Positions 33,909 to 44,625 of a stretch of 64,000 bases of DNA are shown one piece after another. Under the pieces are notes generated by a model. The model was not told where the DNA came from and did no database searches. It saw only the letters and a list, made by a program, of their open reading frames with translations. Each line of letters begins with the position of its first letter. Positions within the stretch are counted from its first letter, which is position 1. A program made the translations under genes and the position numbers. The stretch lies in NCBI GenBank assembly GCA_003290165.1, contig QNQO01006261.1:1-64000 (forward strand), in the 5' to 3' direction. Origin of the DNA: Berberis thunbergii (taxonomy: Eukaryota; Streptophyta; Magnoliopsida; Ranunculales; Berberidaceae).

Positions 33909-34434
33909 CTGTAAAAATAGGCAAACAGAAGTAGAGATCCATCAGTAAATGGAATGCACTGGTGTAAATATTAATATTGAGTCCAGCCACAAACAAAATG
34001 AATATCATGCTTCAAACCGAAGTCTAAGGTTTTGACATGGAGGCCACTTTTGTAGGTTACAAATATCAGTATGCTTTGATATTTGGTGGCAGTGATATAC
34101 AGGGTAAAGAGATCAATCTCACTAAAAATCATCACCTTTCAAATTTTCTAAGTGCATCAAAGGCGACTTTAGTAGGAAACTAAGTAAGAAAACTATAGTC
34201 AATGGACTTCCCCATATATATTGCTAGCTTTGAAATGAACTTGGACACAACGTGTTTTTCAACAATTCTGATTTACCATTTTATTATTATTCAAATTCAA
34301 ACATTAGTAATCATATTTCAAGATGACAGCTTTGCCTGTAACCTGCAAATTCAAGAAATCCCATGCAAATAAACAACTTCGCCTGAAACAATAAACAAAT
34401 TGCAAAGCATAAATCATAAGCTCCAGAAAATCAC

Positions 34435-35141
34435 CTTGTTGCAACCAGGTACAAGCTCCTGAAGAAACTTCATCCTTTCACTGATTTTTTCTCTTCTAAC
34501 ATGTTATGCAGATGCAATACAAATGAACTTAAACCAATAAGCAACTATTAATGTCATAGAAACTAAAATTCTGGATACAAATCTTACTCTTTCTGCAAGA
34601 CTATAGCAGTTTGTAGCTTGGCCTCTTCTAGCGCGAACATGGATATATTCTTCCTTGCCAGCATCAGAGGGTTGAGAACCATCTTTAACCATTTTCCCAG
34701 ACGCCCTACTGGTAGAGGAAGTTTGATTTTGATCAACCTTCTCTTTGCTTTTGTTGTTACCTTTTGCAGCCTCTGCGAGAAGTGGCGATGCTCCTTTATC
34801 TTGTTCAATTTCAGTATCCTGCATAAAGGAACACTGAAGACAGTGAGATTATAAGATAATTCCTTCAGTCTTCTTGCCAATTCTATATTGGTTAAATCAT
34901 AGATAACAACAAACAAAGAAATCCCCATGACAGAAACAACCCAGAATTCCTATATTGGTTAAATCACAGATACCCAAAAATTAAAAAACCAACCTTTATC
35001 AAACAAAACCATTCAATCATATATGCACAAGATAGGAAATACCTCTTGATTTTGTACAACAGTCGGTGTTGTTGCTGCGTTGGTTGAAGCCTCGCCATGC
35101 TCTTGAGAAATGGCGTTCTTGTTGTCTTCTTCAGTACCCAT
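34435..35141 (-). pseudogene. Captured 5' part of a bHLH transcription factor gene
   Basis: Exons 35043-35141 (MGTEEDNKNAISQEHGE...), 34588-34818 (to EEYIHVRARRGQATNCYSLA, then ER) and 34435-34500 (VRREKISERMKFLQELVPGC, then NK). The motif YIHVRARRGQAT..SLAER and the following basic region/helix 1 identify the plant BEE/CIB-type subfamily (Arabidopsis bHLH79-like), which bind E-box DNA as dimers. The copy stops in the loop: helix 2 and the C-terminus are absent, so it should not dimerise normally. The expected acceptor AG before 34500 reads AT, which may be a lesion. The ATG and exon 1 are intact. Confidence 0.85.
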
Positions 35142-35244
35142 TTTTCATTCCAAAATAAAAACTTTACAAGTTCAAAGACCCCTTTTTCACTGAAAAAGAA
35201 GAATCAAAACTCTAAGTGAACTAGAGTAAAGGGATAAACCATGG

Positions 35245-35271
35245 GAATGGGGTCGATTGCTGAGTCTGGGT
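35245..35271 (-). repeat. 27-bp filler copied from exon 1 at the capture joint
   Basis: Bases 35245-35271 are identical to 35367-35393 inside the shared exon. They sit exactly where similarity to element A ends and the bHLH segment begins. Filler copied from nearby is a signature of template switching during break repair. Confidence 0.8.
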
Positions 35272-35348
35272 TTACATTCCAATCAAAACCCATAGTTTTT
35301 AATTCCCAAATGTAATAAACCCTAACCCTAGTTCGGGTAGAAAGTTAC

Positions 35349-35646
35349 CATTGCTTGAAGATTGAAGAATGGGGTCGATTGCTGAGTCTGGGTATCGATT
35401 CTTCTGGTTCTCTGGGTCGGCTAAATCCGTCTTCTGTGGCGGGTTCTCTGGTTCGGTGGAGAACTGTTTCGGAGGTTGACGAAGAAGAAAGGGGAGAGCT
35501 TGATTGGTTTTGATTGCTTGCAAAGTGTTTGATCGAGAAAGCCAGTAACAACGCTCCGTCGAGAAAGAGCCAAAGCTCGAATGCGAGAGAGAGTGAGAGC
35601 GGTGGAGTGAGGGAGGCAGGGAGAGCAATGGAGAGAGTGAGAGCAA
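35349..35646 (-). pseudogene. Shared 5' exon in element B
   Basis: Near-identical to exon 1 of element A (23866-24163), with the same presequence-like RQPPKQFSTEPENPP and the same GT donor after SSSN. Here the next exons of that gene are absent; a bHLH gene follows instead. The exon therefore belongs to the common ancestor and could act as a shared transcription start region for different cargo. Confidence 0.7.
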
Positions 35647-36170
35647 TGGAGATAGGGAGCAGGGCGAGAGAGAGGGAGGCAGAGCTATGCACAGAGGGGG
35701 GACGAGAGATTGGAGGCGTTGTTCTCCCTTCTAGGTTAGATCGAGAGCGCTATCCTAAATGTAAGTAACATAGCGCTTCGGAAGCGCTATGCAAGCACTT
35801 TAAAAGCGCTATGGTAGTTTTGGTAACGTTTTTTCCCATAGCGTTTTTTAAAGCGCTATCTAAGACATAACTAAGATAGCGCTTAACTGAAAAAAAAATT
35901 AAAAGCGCTATTGTAGTGTTTTTTTTTATTTTTTTTATTTTTTAAGACAAATAAGCGCTATCCTAGTGCCCACTTGGATAGCTCTTTAAAAAAGTGCTAT
36001 CTAAGTGGCGTTACCTAAGCTAATATTTGTAGTAGTGAGTGTAACCGGCGGTGGTTGTTGTTGTGATGAATGACAGTGGAAGCGGGTTGCGGATCCAGTT
36101 TAAAGAGGGTCCAAGCCGACTATTTCTCCTTCCTCATTTCCTTTTCTATATTTTTACACCACCACTTCCC

Positions 36171-36432
36171 AGTGTTCTGAAAAACGCTAGGCGCCCTAGA
36201 GGACTAGGCAGGGGCCTAGGCAATTTATTTATTTATTTAATGTAATTTATTATTTATAAAAGTTAAGCATAATAGCACATAAGTTATTTATAGTTCAATG
36301 TCAGGATACATATGCAAAATGTAAAAAAAAAACAGTCATAAATTTTATTTTATTTTTCAAACTGGAAATAAATTTTTTATAGAAACCCGCCTAGCGCCTA
36401 GGAGGTTGCCTAGACCAATTTTCAGAACATGG
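36171..36432. mobile_element. MITE with 9-bp target duplication, Mutator-like
   Basis: Inverted ends contain TGTTCTGAAAA followed by CTAGGC words (left AGTGTTCTGAAAAACGCTAG, right reverse-complemented CCATGTTCTGAAAATTGGTC). The direct repeat CCACTTCCC flanks it at 36162-36170 and 36433-36441. A 9-bp duplication points to the Mutator superfamily. 262 bp, non-coding. Confidence 0.75.
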
Positions 36433-36441
36433 CCACTTCCC

Positions 36442-38865
36442 CTCTTTGACACCACCACCTCCAATTTTTATTTTTTTGAACCCACTCTTTGGCACCATCA
36501 TTATGATTTTTCTTCTTCTTCTTTTATTTATCTCATTTCTTACCTCTTTCAAGTCTCAACAATAAACAAGAACATAACAGCAACATGTTGTTGCCCGCTG
36601 CCGCTTAGTTTCACTTCTCTCTCTTATTAGGTAGAATTTGTTAAGTAATTTTAAAGCTGCACCTCAAATCAAGCTACCACCAAGTCATCATAGCTGAGAG
36701 AGATGAACCAAAACCTACATCTTCAATTCATTATTATCTTCCAATTGCATCAAATTTGTATATTTGGTTTTCAGGAAATCTCAATATTTCTCTACTGTCC
36801 CTATTGGTGCACGACAAACATATGACCAATGTCCACATTTATTACATCTATGACATATGTCATCTATAAAAGGATTTTTAGTATCATTCACAATAGTCTT
36901 AACACAGTGAATAGTTCCAAATGCAATAAAGATTAAAGCAAAAAACACTTATGCTTAATTGCTTACCTACTTCGAAATAACAATACTTGTAAAAAATTCA
37001 TGTTTGACAACAGAGTGATGAGAATAGACACCGACTTGGGTGAAAGCAATTATGCTTACACCTCACTGTAATTTTATGAAATGAAATTTATCTCAGGTAA
37101 GAAGTAATTCCTCCTAAGAAATCCAAAATCACATTGAGAACATACAATACAACATTCAACACCTCGGTCAATAATAGTACACGGGCAAACCTACCCATAT
37201 TAGACAAATGAACTTAACTCAACACCACCTAGCTTACTACCCATATCTTTATTTTCTATTGGCTTCATTTTCCAAACCACCATGAAGACACATTGTTTTA
37301 TACACATGTTGGCCTCTTGCACATACTTTGATGTTTGACATGCTTATCTCCCTAACTCTCTATGTTTGGTCTCTTTACTAATTTGCAATAAGGTTTAGGG
37401 TTCTAAAAGAAATCAATGAAGAAAATAAACAACACAAAGAGATGGGGAGCTTTAACAAATAAACATGATGGATATATTTAAGGTTGGGCCTAGTGAAGAA
37501 GCCTATGAGTTGGATGTTATTTAATGAAAATATTCTAATAGTTTGATGACAAATAAATTAATTTGAAACCATAAGCAAGCTTGCAGTTGCAAGGTACTCG
37601 AGCATGGTGAGAAGTTATACAGGGGTGCCAGCACTAGCATGCTTGGTGTGGTTTCCGACCTTGAGAAACTTGGCAATTCTGCCAAAGGAAGCTGAAGTTC
37701 AACTCTAGAAGACAATTTGGGAACAATCAATGTCAAGAGAAGAAGTCGAGGAGGTATTGATTGTTATCTTAGAATTGAGTCTCTTACTTCTTGGTTATTC
37801 TGGTGAGCTAGATTTTTCTCCTTATGTGAGTAGTGTATTTATGATGAAATCCAGCCTATAATTTGCAAATTATCAAGACCATCATCAGTGGTATCTACCA
37901 AACACCACATGAATCGAAGTAAAAGACTCTAATGTTATTCTAGCCTCTATTCCAACACGTGTGTGATGAGGGCTCTGAGATTTAAACAAAGTTTGAATTC
38001 AAAGCATGAAACACCGCCATGGAAGTAATATTTTCTTGTGAGGCAAAATCCACTAGATGTAACATAAATCATGGAAATAGTCATACTAAAATTCAGAAAA
38101 ATATAGGCTATTGTTAAAATTATTTACATCTAAACTTTTTTGAAAAAAAAATCTGAAAAAAATAAATGTAGAAAAAATTACCCGAGTCAAGCTTCGTGCT
38201 CAAATGCCCTTGGATCAAAGTGAAATATAATCATCATCTAACACTCAATTGGTCGGAGCTTCGTATTGAAAGTAAACACAATGGAGTACAATTTCTTTAT
38301 ATTATTCACTCTTTTATTTTATTATGTATTCTTTCTGTCTCTTTATACAAAATCTTTGTATCATCTTCTTTTTCATTTATACTTAACGTCTACTTCTTAT
38401 AACATTTCTCTTACCTATTTATAGCCAAGAGCATTTGACTAAGGCATGACACCTAGTCCTTGGATACCACCTCGTGCTATGAGATGGGTAGAGGTGGAAC
38501 CATATTCTATTAGGTTATACAATATGTTGAACATCTCACGTTAGCAATCAAATATTGGATCGGAACCAAAACACAATCACCAAATGTGAAACATTTTAGG
38601 GGTTATGTGTATTTCAGATGGGTATGTACTAAATTATAAAAACCCACTCTAATTGTCTGCTTAATGACATACTATGCACTTCCCACCTTGTGGACTTAGT
38701 CCCAAAACAATTATTCTAAATCACACCCACATACTCAAATTAACGTACAAACATAGAGGTCGACATTTAAAGTTTAAATTCTTATAGAAAATTGGTTCAA
38801 TTTGTGGAACAAATTCAGCTAGCAACTACTTTGTTGTGTCCAACTATAGTAGATCTGATGGGTTA
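36442..38865. other. Intergenic stretch, mostly unassigned
   Basis: No intact gene. It contains the zinc-knuckle relic listed separately. The frame at 37521-37736 (minus) has no recognisable features. Confidence 0.4.
36781..36933 (-). pseudogene. Relic of a CCHC zinc-knuckle protein (retroelement gag-like)
   Basis: The minus-strand frame ends ...DDICHRCNKCGHWSYVCRAP before a stop. CHRC-NKCG-H-WSYV-C fits the CX2CX4HX4C knuckle, and GHWSxxCRxP is the form common in plant copia-derived gag-like proteins. Only about 50 codons are open; nothing else of a gag is visible nearby. Confidence 0.5.
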
Positions 38866-39936
38866 TGTGGATGCAAATTTCGACCGGATCACGTGTTGAT
38901 CATGCTGAACAATTTGAATAAGATAAAGATTAATTCTTAACAATAGTGTGGTGTCTGCCACAGGGACCCCGATGCCAAAGTTAGAACAATGCCTTTAGAA
39001 AATGATTTTTTTCTCTGTGTTTTTGAGATAGAATTGTGAATAAAAAAAGTTACTTGGAAATAATTGTGTTTGGCCATTTTTAGAGGCAGGATGATACAAC
39101 TGCTCGTAGATGAGTTGGACACGTGGCATGTCGGGAGCCAACTGCTCGTAGATGAGTGAGTACGTGGCAGGTCAGGAGAAAACTGCTCGTAGAAGAGTGA
39201 AACATGTGGAAAGTCGGGAGCCAACCGCTCGTAGAAAAGTGAGGCACGTGATAGGTTGATAGTAAACTGTTCGTAGAAGAGTGAGACATGTGGCAGGTCG
39301 GGAGCGAACTGCTCGTAGATGAGTGAGACACATGGCAAGTCAAAAGCCAACTACTCCTAAAAGAGTAAGGCACGTGGCAGGTTGGGAGCCAACTACTCGT
39401 AAAAGATTGAGACACGTGGCAAGTTGGGATCCAACTTCACGTAGAAGAGTGAGACACGTGGCAGAAGAGTAAGGCACGTGGTAGGTCGGGAACCAATTGC
39501 TCTTAGAAGAGTGAGGAACGTGATAGGTTAGGAGTCAACTGCTCATAAAAGAGTGAGACACGTGGCAGGCCGGAAGCCATTGATGGCTATAACTTCCCAT
39601 TGATTGTTGGAACCTTTTGTTGATGGTTGTAACTTCTTGTAGATGGTTGTAACTTCCTCTAGATGGTTGTAACTTCCGTTGACGGTTGTAACTTTTCATT
39701 GATTGTTATAACTTTTTGTTTGGAGAGACCTCTCTTGGAGGTTCATGCACTCAACTAAGCATAGTGGCCGGTGTTAAATACTATTCCTCTGCTAAAAAAG
39801 ATTGTTTTGCAGAGTTGCATTAGGCACATATTTGGGCTTTTTGTACTTGTATCCGATTTGGGCTGGCTTGTTAGGAACGACCTAGATTTCTGGCTTTCTA
39901 ATTCTATTGGGCTAAGGATTATTTTTAGCTACCACA
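38866..39936 (-). repeat. Family C LTR (minus orientation) with an expanded G-box minisatellite
   Basis: Starts TGTGGATGCAAATTTCGACC and ends TTTTTAGCTACCACA, the reverse complement of the family C LTR. At 1071 bp it is longer than the other copies because a ~42-bp unit (CTGCTCGTAGAAGAGTGAG + ACACGTGGCAGGTCGGGAGC) is repeated about ten times at 39100-39580. Its right flank continues into family C interior up to about 40505, so this is the 3' end of a minus-strand copy cut off by the outer element. Confidence 0.8.
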
Positions 39937-40505
39937 AATGGCCTTTATCTCTTTTGCTTTTAAGCTGGCCTTCTTTTCTTCTTACTTAAAAGCGTAGGAG
40001 ATGTATTTTCACTGAGGAGTCCAACCAAAAATAAAAGTAAAATGCCCTGATCTTGCTGACTTATCCGTTTCTGTTGATGAGTCTTTTTCCGAGAGTTGTT
40101 TTAAAGACAAAGTAGAATTCCAATAAAACATCATGCTCTGACACCCTTGTGATTTGATGACCCATCCAAACCTACATGCCACATATCTTTGGGCTGCCAT
40201 GTCCTTGTTTCAGCATGAGTTGAGGAGTCTTCATTTGTTGAGGGACGCGACACTGATTTGAAGGCTAACTGCGTTTCCCCGATTGAGGCGGGAGTGGATT
40301 CTACTATGAAATTTGTTAAGGATGGAGCCTATAGATCAAGTCATATTGGCTTGCCTCTATCACCCATTTCATGAGGGCTGAGCTAACTTCCACATTTGAA
40401 AATGCCCTTTTCATCGAACTTATGTTGAAGTAATGTTATATTTCATTCGACTTTGCTTTTAGTCTGCTAACTTAGAAATATTTTCATTGAGGTTGTAAAA
40501 GATTC
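39937..40505 (-). mobile_element. Truncated family C interior
   Basis: Minus-strand 3' interior adjoining the LTR at 38866-39936, collinear with 56828-57860 (for example TGCTGACTTAGAAATATTTTC). Similarity stops near 40505, where the outer element's LTR appears to begin. Confidence 0.6.
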
Positions 40506-41184
40506 ATTGGCCTTGATGATGCATCAAACTGTCTTTTGATCAGCACCGTACACGTGTCATGATTATCTCGTCAACAGAACGAAGCAAGCCCGATTGCATG
40601 CTCAATCCAGCAAGGCCCAAACAATATTAAGCCCATTATCAGCAGGATCCAGACAGTCGGATCCGAGTTGCAACGAACCAGTAAGCCCACACGTCACGTG
40701 GTCAGGCCCAATACTCATAAGACCTCTAAGGCAAGTATCTGAGAGATCTACCCAAGACAGGCAGGCCAACAACACATTGGATCCAACTAGGAAACATATA
40801 TTATAGTATAAGTCGGGCAAGGAAACTTTCTTGCATGGACACTAAGAAAGGGAAACCTCTTTTGTAGATCTAGGAGCATGAGTCATGTAGGGAAACTATC
40901 CCGCATAGACAACTCCCAATTAGGAAAGGAACTTCACAGCAAAATCTTTTTCCCTAAACTACGCCACCAAAGGCCTAGCTGAACAAGAACTCCTACACTA
41001 TAAAAGGGAGATAAGGTCAATGAATAGAGGTACGCAATATAATTCCAGTTTACAGTTTTAAGCCTCTATCTAACTTAAGCATCGGAGTGCCATCGACCAC
41101 CATACCGTGGTCCTTGGTTCACGTTTGCTACCTGTGTAAGTCTAGGTAAACAGCAAGGAAGGAGAGCAGAAATCGACTACAACA
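40506..41184 (+). repeat. Putative 5' LTR of the outer Ty3/gypsy element
   Basis: The right end is clear: GACTACAACA at 41184, followed by TTTGGCATCGTCCGTAGGGA, a typical Ty3/gypsy primer-site region. A TATA box (CTATAAAAGGG) lies at about 40998-41008. The left border is inferred from the end of family C similarity. The 3' LTR is beyond the window. Confidence 0.5.
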
Positions 41185-41272
41185 GTTTGGCATCGTCCGT
41201 AGGGAACGACATAGTTCCTCAGAAAGAAGTGTAGTTCCACCCTTTTCCAGAGAATCAACGAGATGGTGACAA

Positions 41273-42050
41273 CGAGGTCTAAGACCAATGGAGATACTGT
41301 CGAGCCTTCAAATGTTCAAACCGATAGAGTGCCTCTAGTTCCACCACTGCCATGAAATGAACCTTTTCAGACCCCAGCACCAATGGCGGTCACAGCAGAC
41401 CCAAGGGTGGACATACTTTCAACACAGATGTAGCAAATCGCGAAAACGTTGGAGGCTCTCAAACATAGGAATCCTCCACCTGCAGAGGGATAACATAAGC
41501 AGCGAAGGGCCCACTCCCAAAAAGTTTTAGAGAACATGTTCAAAAGAGCTGCGTTGCCCCCAACAACTTCTTAATGGACAAGAGGCGGAGTCACAACCAA
41601 TAGAGACTCAACATCTAGAACTGACAGGCACGTCACCCAGACGCGATGTTTAATCTCACGGTCTTTCCGTTCATGGATGAACCGCTACCAAAGAAATACA
41701 CCCCGCCAAAGTTGGTTTTTACAACAGGACCAGGAGACCCGTCCGATCACCTACGCCACTTCCAGAATGTTATGGTGCTGAAGGAAGGGTCCAATGCAAT
41801 AATGTGTCGATCATCCCCCGCAAGCCTGAAGACGTCAGCACTAACATGGTTCCACAACATTCTTCCAAAATCCATTGATTCATTTTGGACGTTAACATTG
41901 GCATTCCTCACACGCTTTGTGGGCAGCCAACGACTCATGAGGGATCCACATTATCTGCTGACAATAAAACAAAAATAGAACAATACGTTGAGGGAATATG
42001 TTACAAGTTATAACTATGAGTTGACCCTCATCGACGACTGTAGTAATGAC
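41273..42050 (+). pseudogene. Outer Ty3/gypsy gag, first part
   Basis: Begins MVTTRSKTNGDT and contains the retrotransposon gag core in 41646-42050 (DPSDHLRHFQNVMVLKEGSN, then ALTWFHNILPKSIDSFWTL). It is degenerate, with in-frame stops including one at 41976-41978, before NNTLREYVTSYNYELTLIDD. The frame is interrupted at 42050 by C-plus and resumes at 63658. Confidence 0.75.
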
Positions 42051-42851
42051 TGTGGGAGCCAAAAATAATCCTTAGCCCAATAGGAGAAGGAAGCCCAAAT
42101 ATTTGAGATGTTCTCGAGAAGGCCGAATATTACCCATGAAAGTTACAAGTAGAGAAAGCCCAAGTTTGGGCCCAATGCAACTCAACAGAACATTTCTTTT
42201 TCAGCAGAGGAGTAGTGTTCGACACTAACCACCATGTTCAGCTGAGCACCCAAGCTTGCAGGAGAGGTGACTCAAAACAGGAAGTTACGACCGCCAACAA
42301 GAAGTTACAACTACTTAAGACAAGTTATAACTACATAAGAGGAGTTACAACCTCCTGTAAGCAGATGATTCACTTATCTGCCACGTGTCTCACTAATCTA
42401 TTGGACTTACAACTGCCTGCAAGCAGATCACTCACTTATTTACCATGTGTCTCACTAATCTGCTAGAGTTACAACCGCCTGCAAGCAGATAACTCACTTA
42501 TCTGCCACGTGTCTCTCTCATCTGCTGGAGTTACAACCGCTTGCAAGCAGATCACTCACTCATCTGCCACGTGTCTCACTCATCTGCCTCTATAACTAGT
42601 CAAACATAAATCCATCTGGTGGTAACTCTTTCTTGATTTCAGAATTATCTCTTCAAATATAGAGATATAAACATTTTTCTGAAGACATTGCTCTAACTTT
42701 GGCATCGGAGTCCTCGTGGCAGGCACCACACCGGTGTCAAGAATTAACTTCTTATCTTATGCAGATTACTCCACATGATCAGCACATGATTCTATCTTAT
42801 GCAGATTGCTCCACGTGATCAACACGTGATTTGGTGGAATTTGCATCCACA
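42051..42851 (+). repeat. 5' LTR of C-plus
   Basis: 801 bp, TGTGGGAGCC...TTTGCATCCACA. It carries a minisatellite with units containing TCTGCCACGTGTCTCACT (42370-42590), a G-box/ABRE-like core. The TATA box is CTCTATAACTAG here, against CTCTATAAATAG in the other copies. Confidence 0.9.
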
Positions 42852-42852
42852 A

Positions 42853-42868
42853 ATTGGTGTTTTTTCAA
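42853..42868 (+). other. Candidate primer-binding site of family C
   Basis: The LTR is followed by AATTGGTGTTTTTTCAATG; the C-minus copy has AATTGGTGTTTTCAATG. The usual TGG start is present, but the rest does not match the 3' end of any tRNA I know. Confidence 0.4.
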
Positions 42869-42984
42869 TGAGAGCTTGAATCAAACTCATTGCATGCTCT
42901 CTTCCATTCACAAAAAAAAAAAAAAACTTTCATTCATTCAGTTTCAATTTCATTCACAAACACTTTTATTTTCAATTCAATACA

Positions 42985-44570
42985 ATGGTGGGAACTCGAA
43001 AACAAACTAGCAAAAATAATGTTACAAGGTATTCTGCTCGTACTAGGCTGCCATCGTCATCATGGGTTCAACCGTTACCGTTCGGACAACCATTGATAGT
43101 GGGTCTGCCACCGCCTGCTGACCATCAATTGCAACCTTCTGCCACAAGCCAAATGGAGATGACACAACAAGAAAATCTTGCAGGTCAGATCACCAATCTG
43201 ACCAAATTATTGGAAGAACAAACCCAAGTGGTAAAGCGATTAGTGAGCAAACAACCAAGGCAGACGACACATCGCGTCTACCAGTAGATCATGTGCATAG
43301 AAGTGGAAGTAGTCATCCATCAAAAGGAAGCAATCCCTCTAGAAGCATTCATTCGAGATTAGGGCCACGAGTAAATGTGCACTCTAGGCTTGGACCTCAA
43401 ACGGGAGTCTTCTCAAGATTGGGCTCCCAAACAACTGTGCACTCAAGTCTAGGACCGCAGACTACACCCAATATAAGTGGTCGACACATAAGACAGAATC
43501 CTGATGGATGTGAACAACACAGGGGACCAGATCTAGATCACTACACTGATTTGTCCCACATCCCACATTTAGAGGCTCGTCAAATCAAGATGAGCCTTCA
43601 AGCGAATCTCATTGAGACTCTACCTCACTCACATGTAGGTAAGTCACAATCAAATTCGGAATATGATGAGTCATCTACCGCAGATAATCAGAATAAAAAT
43701 CACCATACGGCCGATCAACAGGATACACATAAGCCCTTGGGAGCAGATGATGTGGCACGAATGGTGAAAGATTAGTTGATGAATTTAGAAGTTATGAGAA
43801 ATCCAGATGATACTCTGCGCAGAAAAGTAGCCTTGGTGAACACTTCACCTTTTACAGATAACATCGAAGAGGCTCCTCCACCAGCAAGGTTTACCACACC
43901 AACTTTTACTCCTTTCAAAGGAGATTCTGATCCTGAGAGGCACTTGAAGCATTTTCGAAGTGTCATGACTCTGCACAAAAATGATGATCTGCTTATGTGC
44001 AAAATATTTTCTATGACTTTACAGGGAGTAGCCCAAGATTGGTTTCACACTTTGACCCCCCAGTCGATCAACAACTTTGGAAATCTATCCCTTGTCTTCA
44101 CAAAAGAGTATTCATCTTACCAAACTGTCAAAAAACATGTTGACCATCTCTTCAACATGAAGAAGAAGTCAAATGAATCGCTGAAAGACTTCATTAAAAG
44201 ATTCAAGGCAGAAAAAATGAGCATAGTTGGGTGTGATGATCATATTGCATCATTAACTTTCAAGAAGGGTCTGCCCGTAGATCACATATTGTATGGCAAA
44301 TTGACCATGAAACCGGGCAAAACTCTTACCGAAATCTTCGCCATGGCAGAACGCTATACATTGTGGGATGACGAAAAAAATAGTGTTAAGGCATCAGATA
44401 TACTTGAGAAAAATAGTCAACCTGCGCAAACAAATGTGAATCAGAAAGAGAATAAAGAAAAGGGTGACAAACGTAGAACACGCTCTCCATCAAGAGACTC
44501 TTCATCCAGTAGAACATACACAAAGTTCACCGTTCAGATCAATCAAACTCTCCAGCGCAGAATAATATGA
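42985..44570 (+). pseudogene. gag of C-plus, broken
   Basis: Starts MVGTRKQTSKNN at 42985. It has a coiled-coil-like segment (NLTKLLEEQTQVVKRLV), four degenerate repeats of about 13 residues built on HSRLGPQT (43340-43460), and the retrotransposon gag domain at 43890-44380 (FKGDSDPERHLKHFRSVMTL, QDWFHTLTPQSINNF, LKDFIKRFKAE). A basic Ser/Arg tail ends at 44570. There is a frameshift between 43250 and 43290, and a TAG at 43773-43775 where C-minus has Gln. No zinc knuckle is visible. The product would form particles; in this copy it is dead. Confidence 0.8.
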
Positions 44571-44625
44571 TGATTATGGCAACCGACCATTTCACAAAGT
44601 GGATTGAAGCTGAGGCATCCTAGCT
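44571..44625 (+). pseudogene. Integrase scrap fused after gag
   Basis: The short frame MATDHFTKWIEAEAS followed by TAG matches the integrase-core motif ATDYFTKWxEAxA of Ty3/gypsy elements. It lies directly after gag, so a deletion removed everything from protease into integrase in the family's ancestor. Confidence 0.7.

Larger units (their letters stand above)
32153..36037 (-). mobile_element. CACTA element B: shorter gene-capturing sister of A, inverted
   Basis: Ends CACTACTACAAATATAGGC at 32153 and AATATTTGTAGTAGTG at 36037; target duplication AGT at 32150-32152 and 36038-36040. Its high-coordinate end is the 5' end, matching 23476-about 24230 of element A, and its low-coordinate end matches 31330-31785 of A. 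The 3.9 kb interior differs: minus-strand exons of a bHLH factor and of SQD2 replace A's cargo. No transposase. Cargo runs in the same sense relative to the 5' end as in A. Confidence 0.93.

Noticed and set aside
36051..36245. 64-codon plus-strand ORF after element B
   Set aside because: It runs into the 9-bp-TSD MITE and has no similarity or signals; chance frame.
39080..39415. 111- and 137-codon minus-strand ORFs with repeated Ser/Thr/Trp-Leu-Pro-Thr-Cys-His units
   Set aside because: Direct translation of the LTR minisatellite. A 42-bp unit is a multiple of three and stays open by chance.
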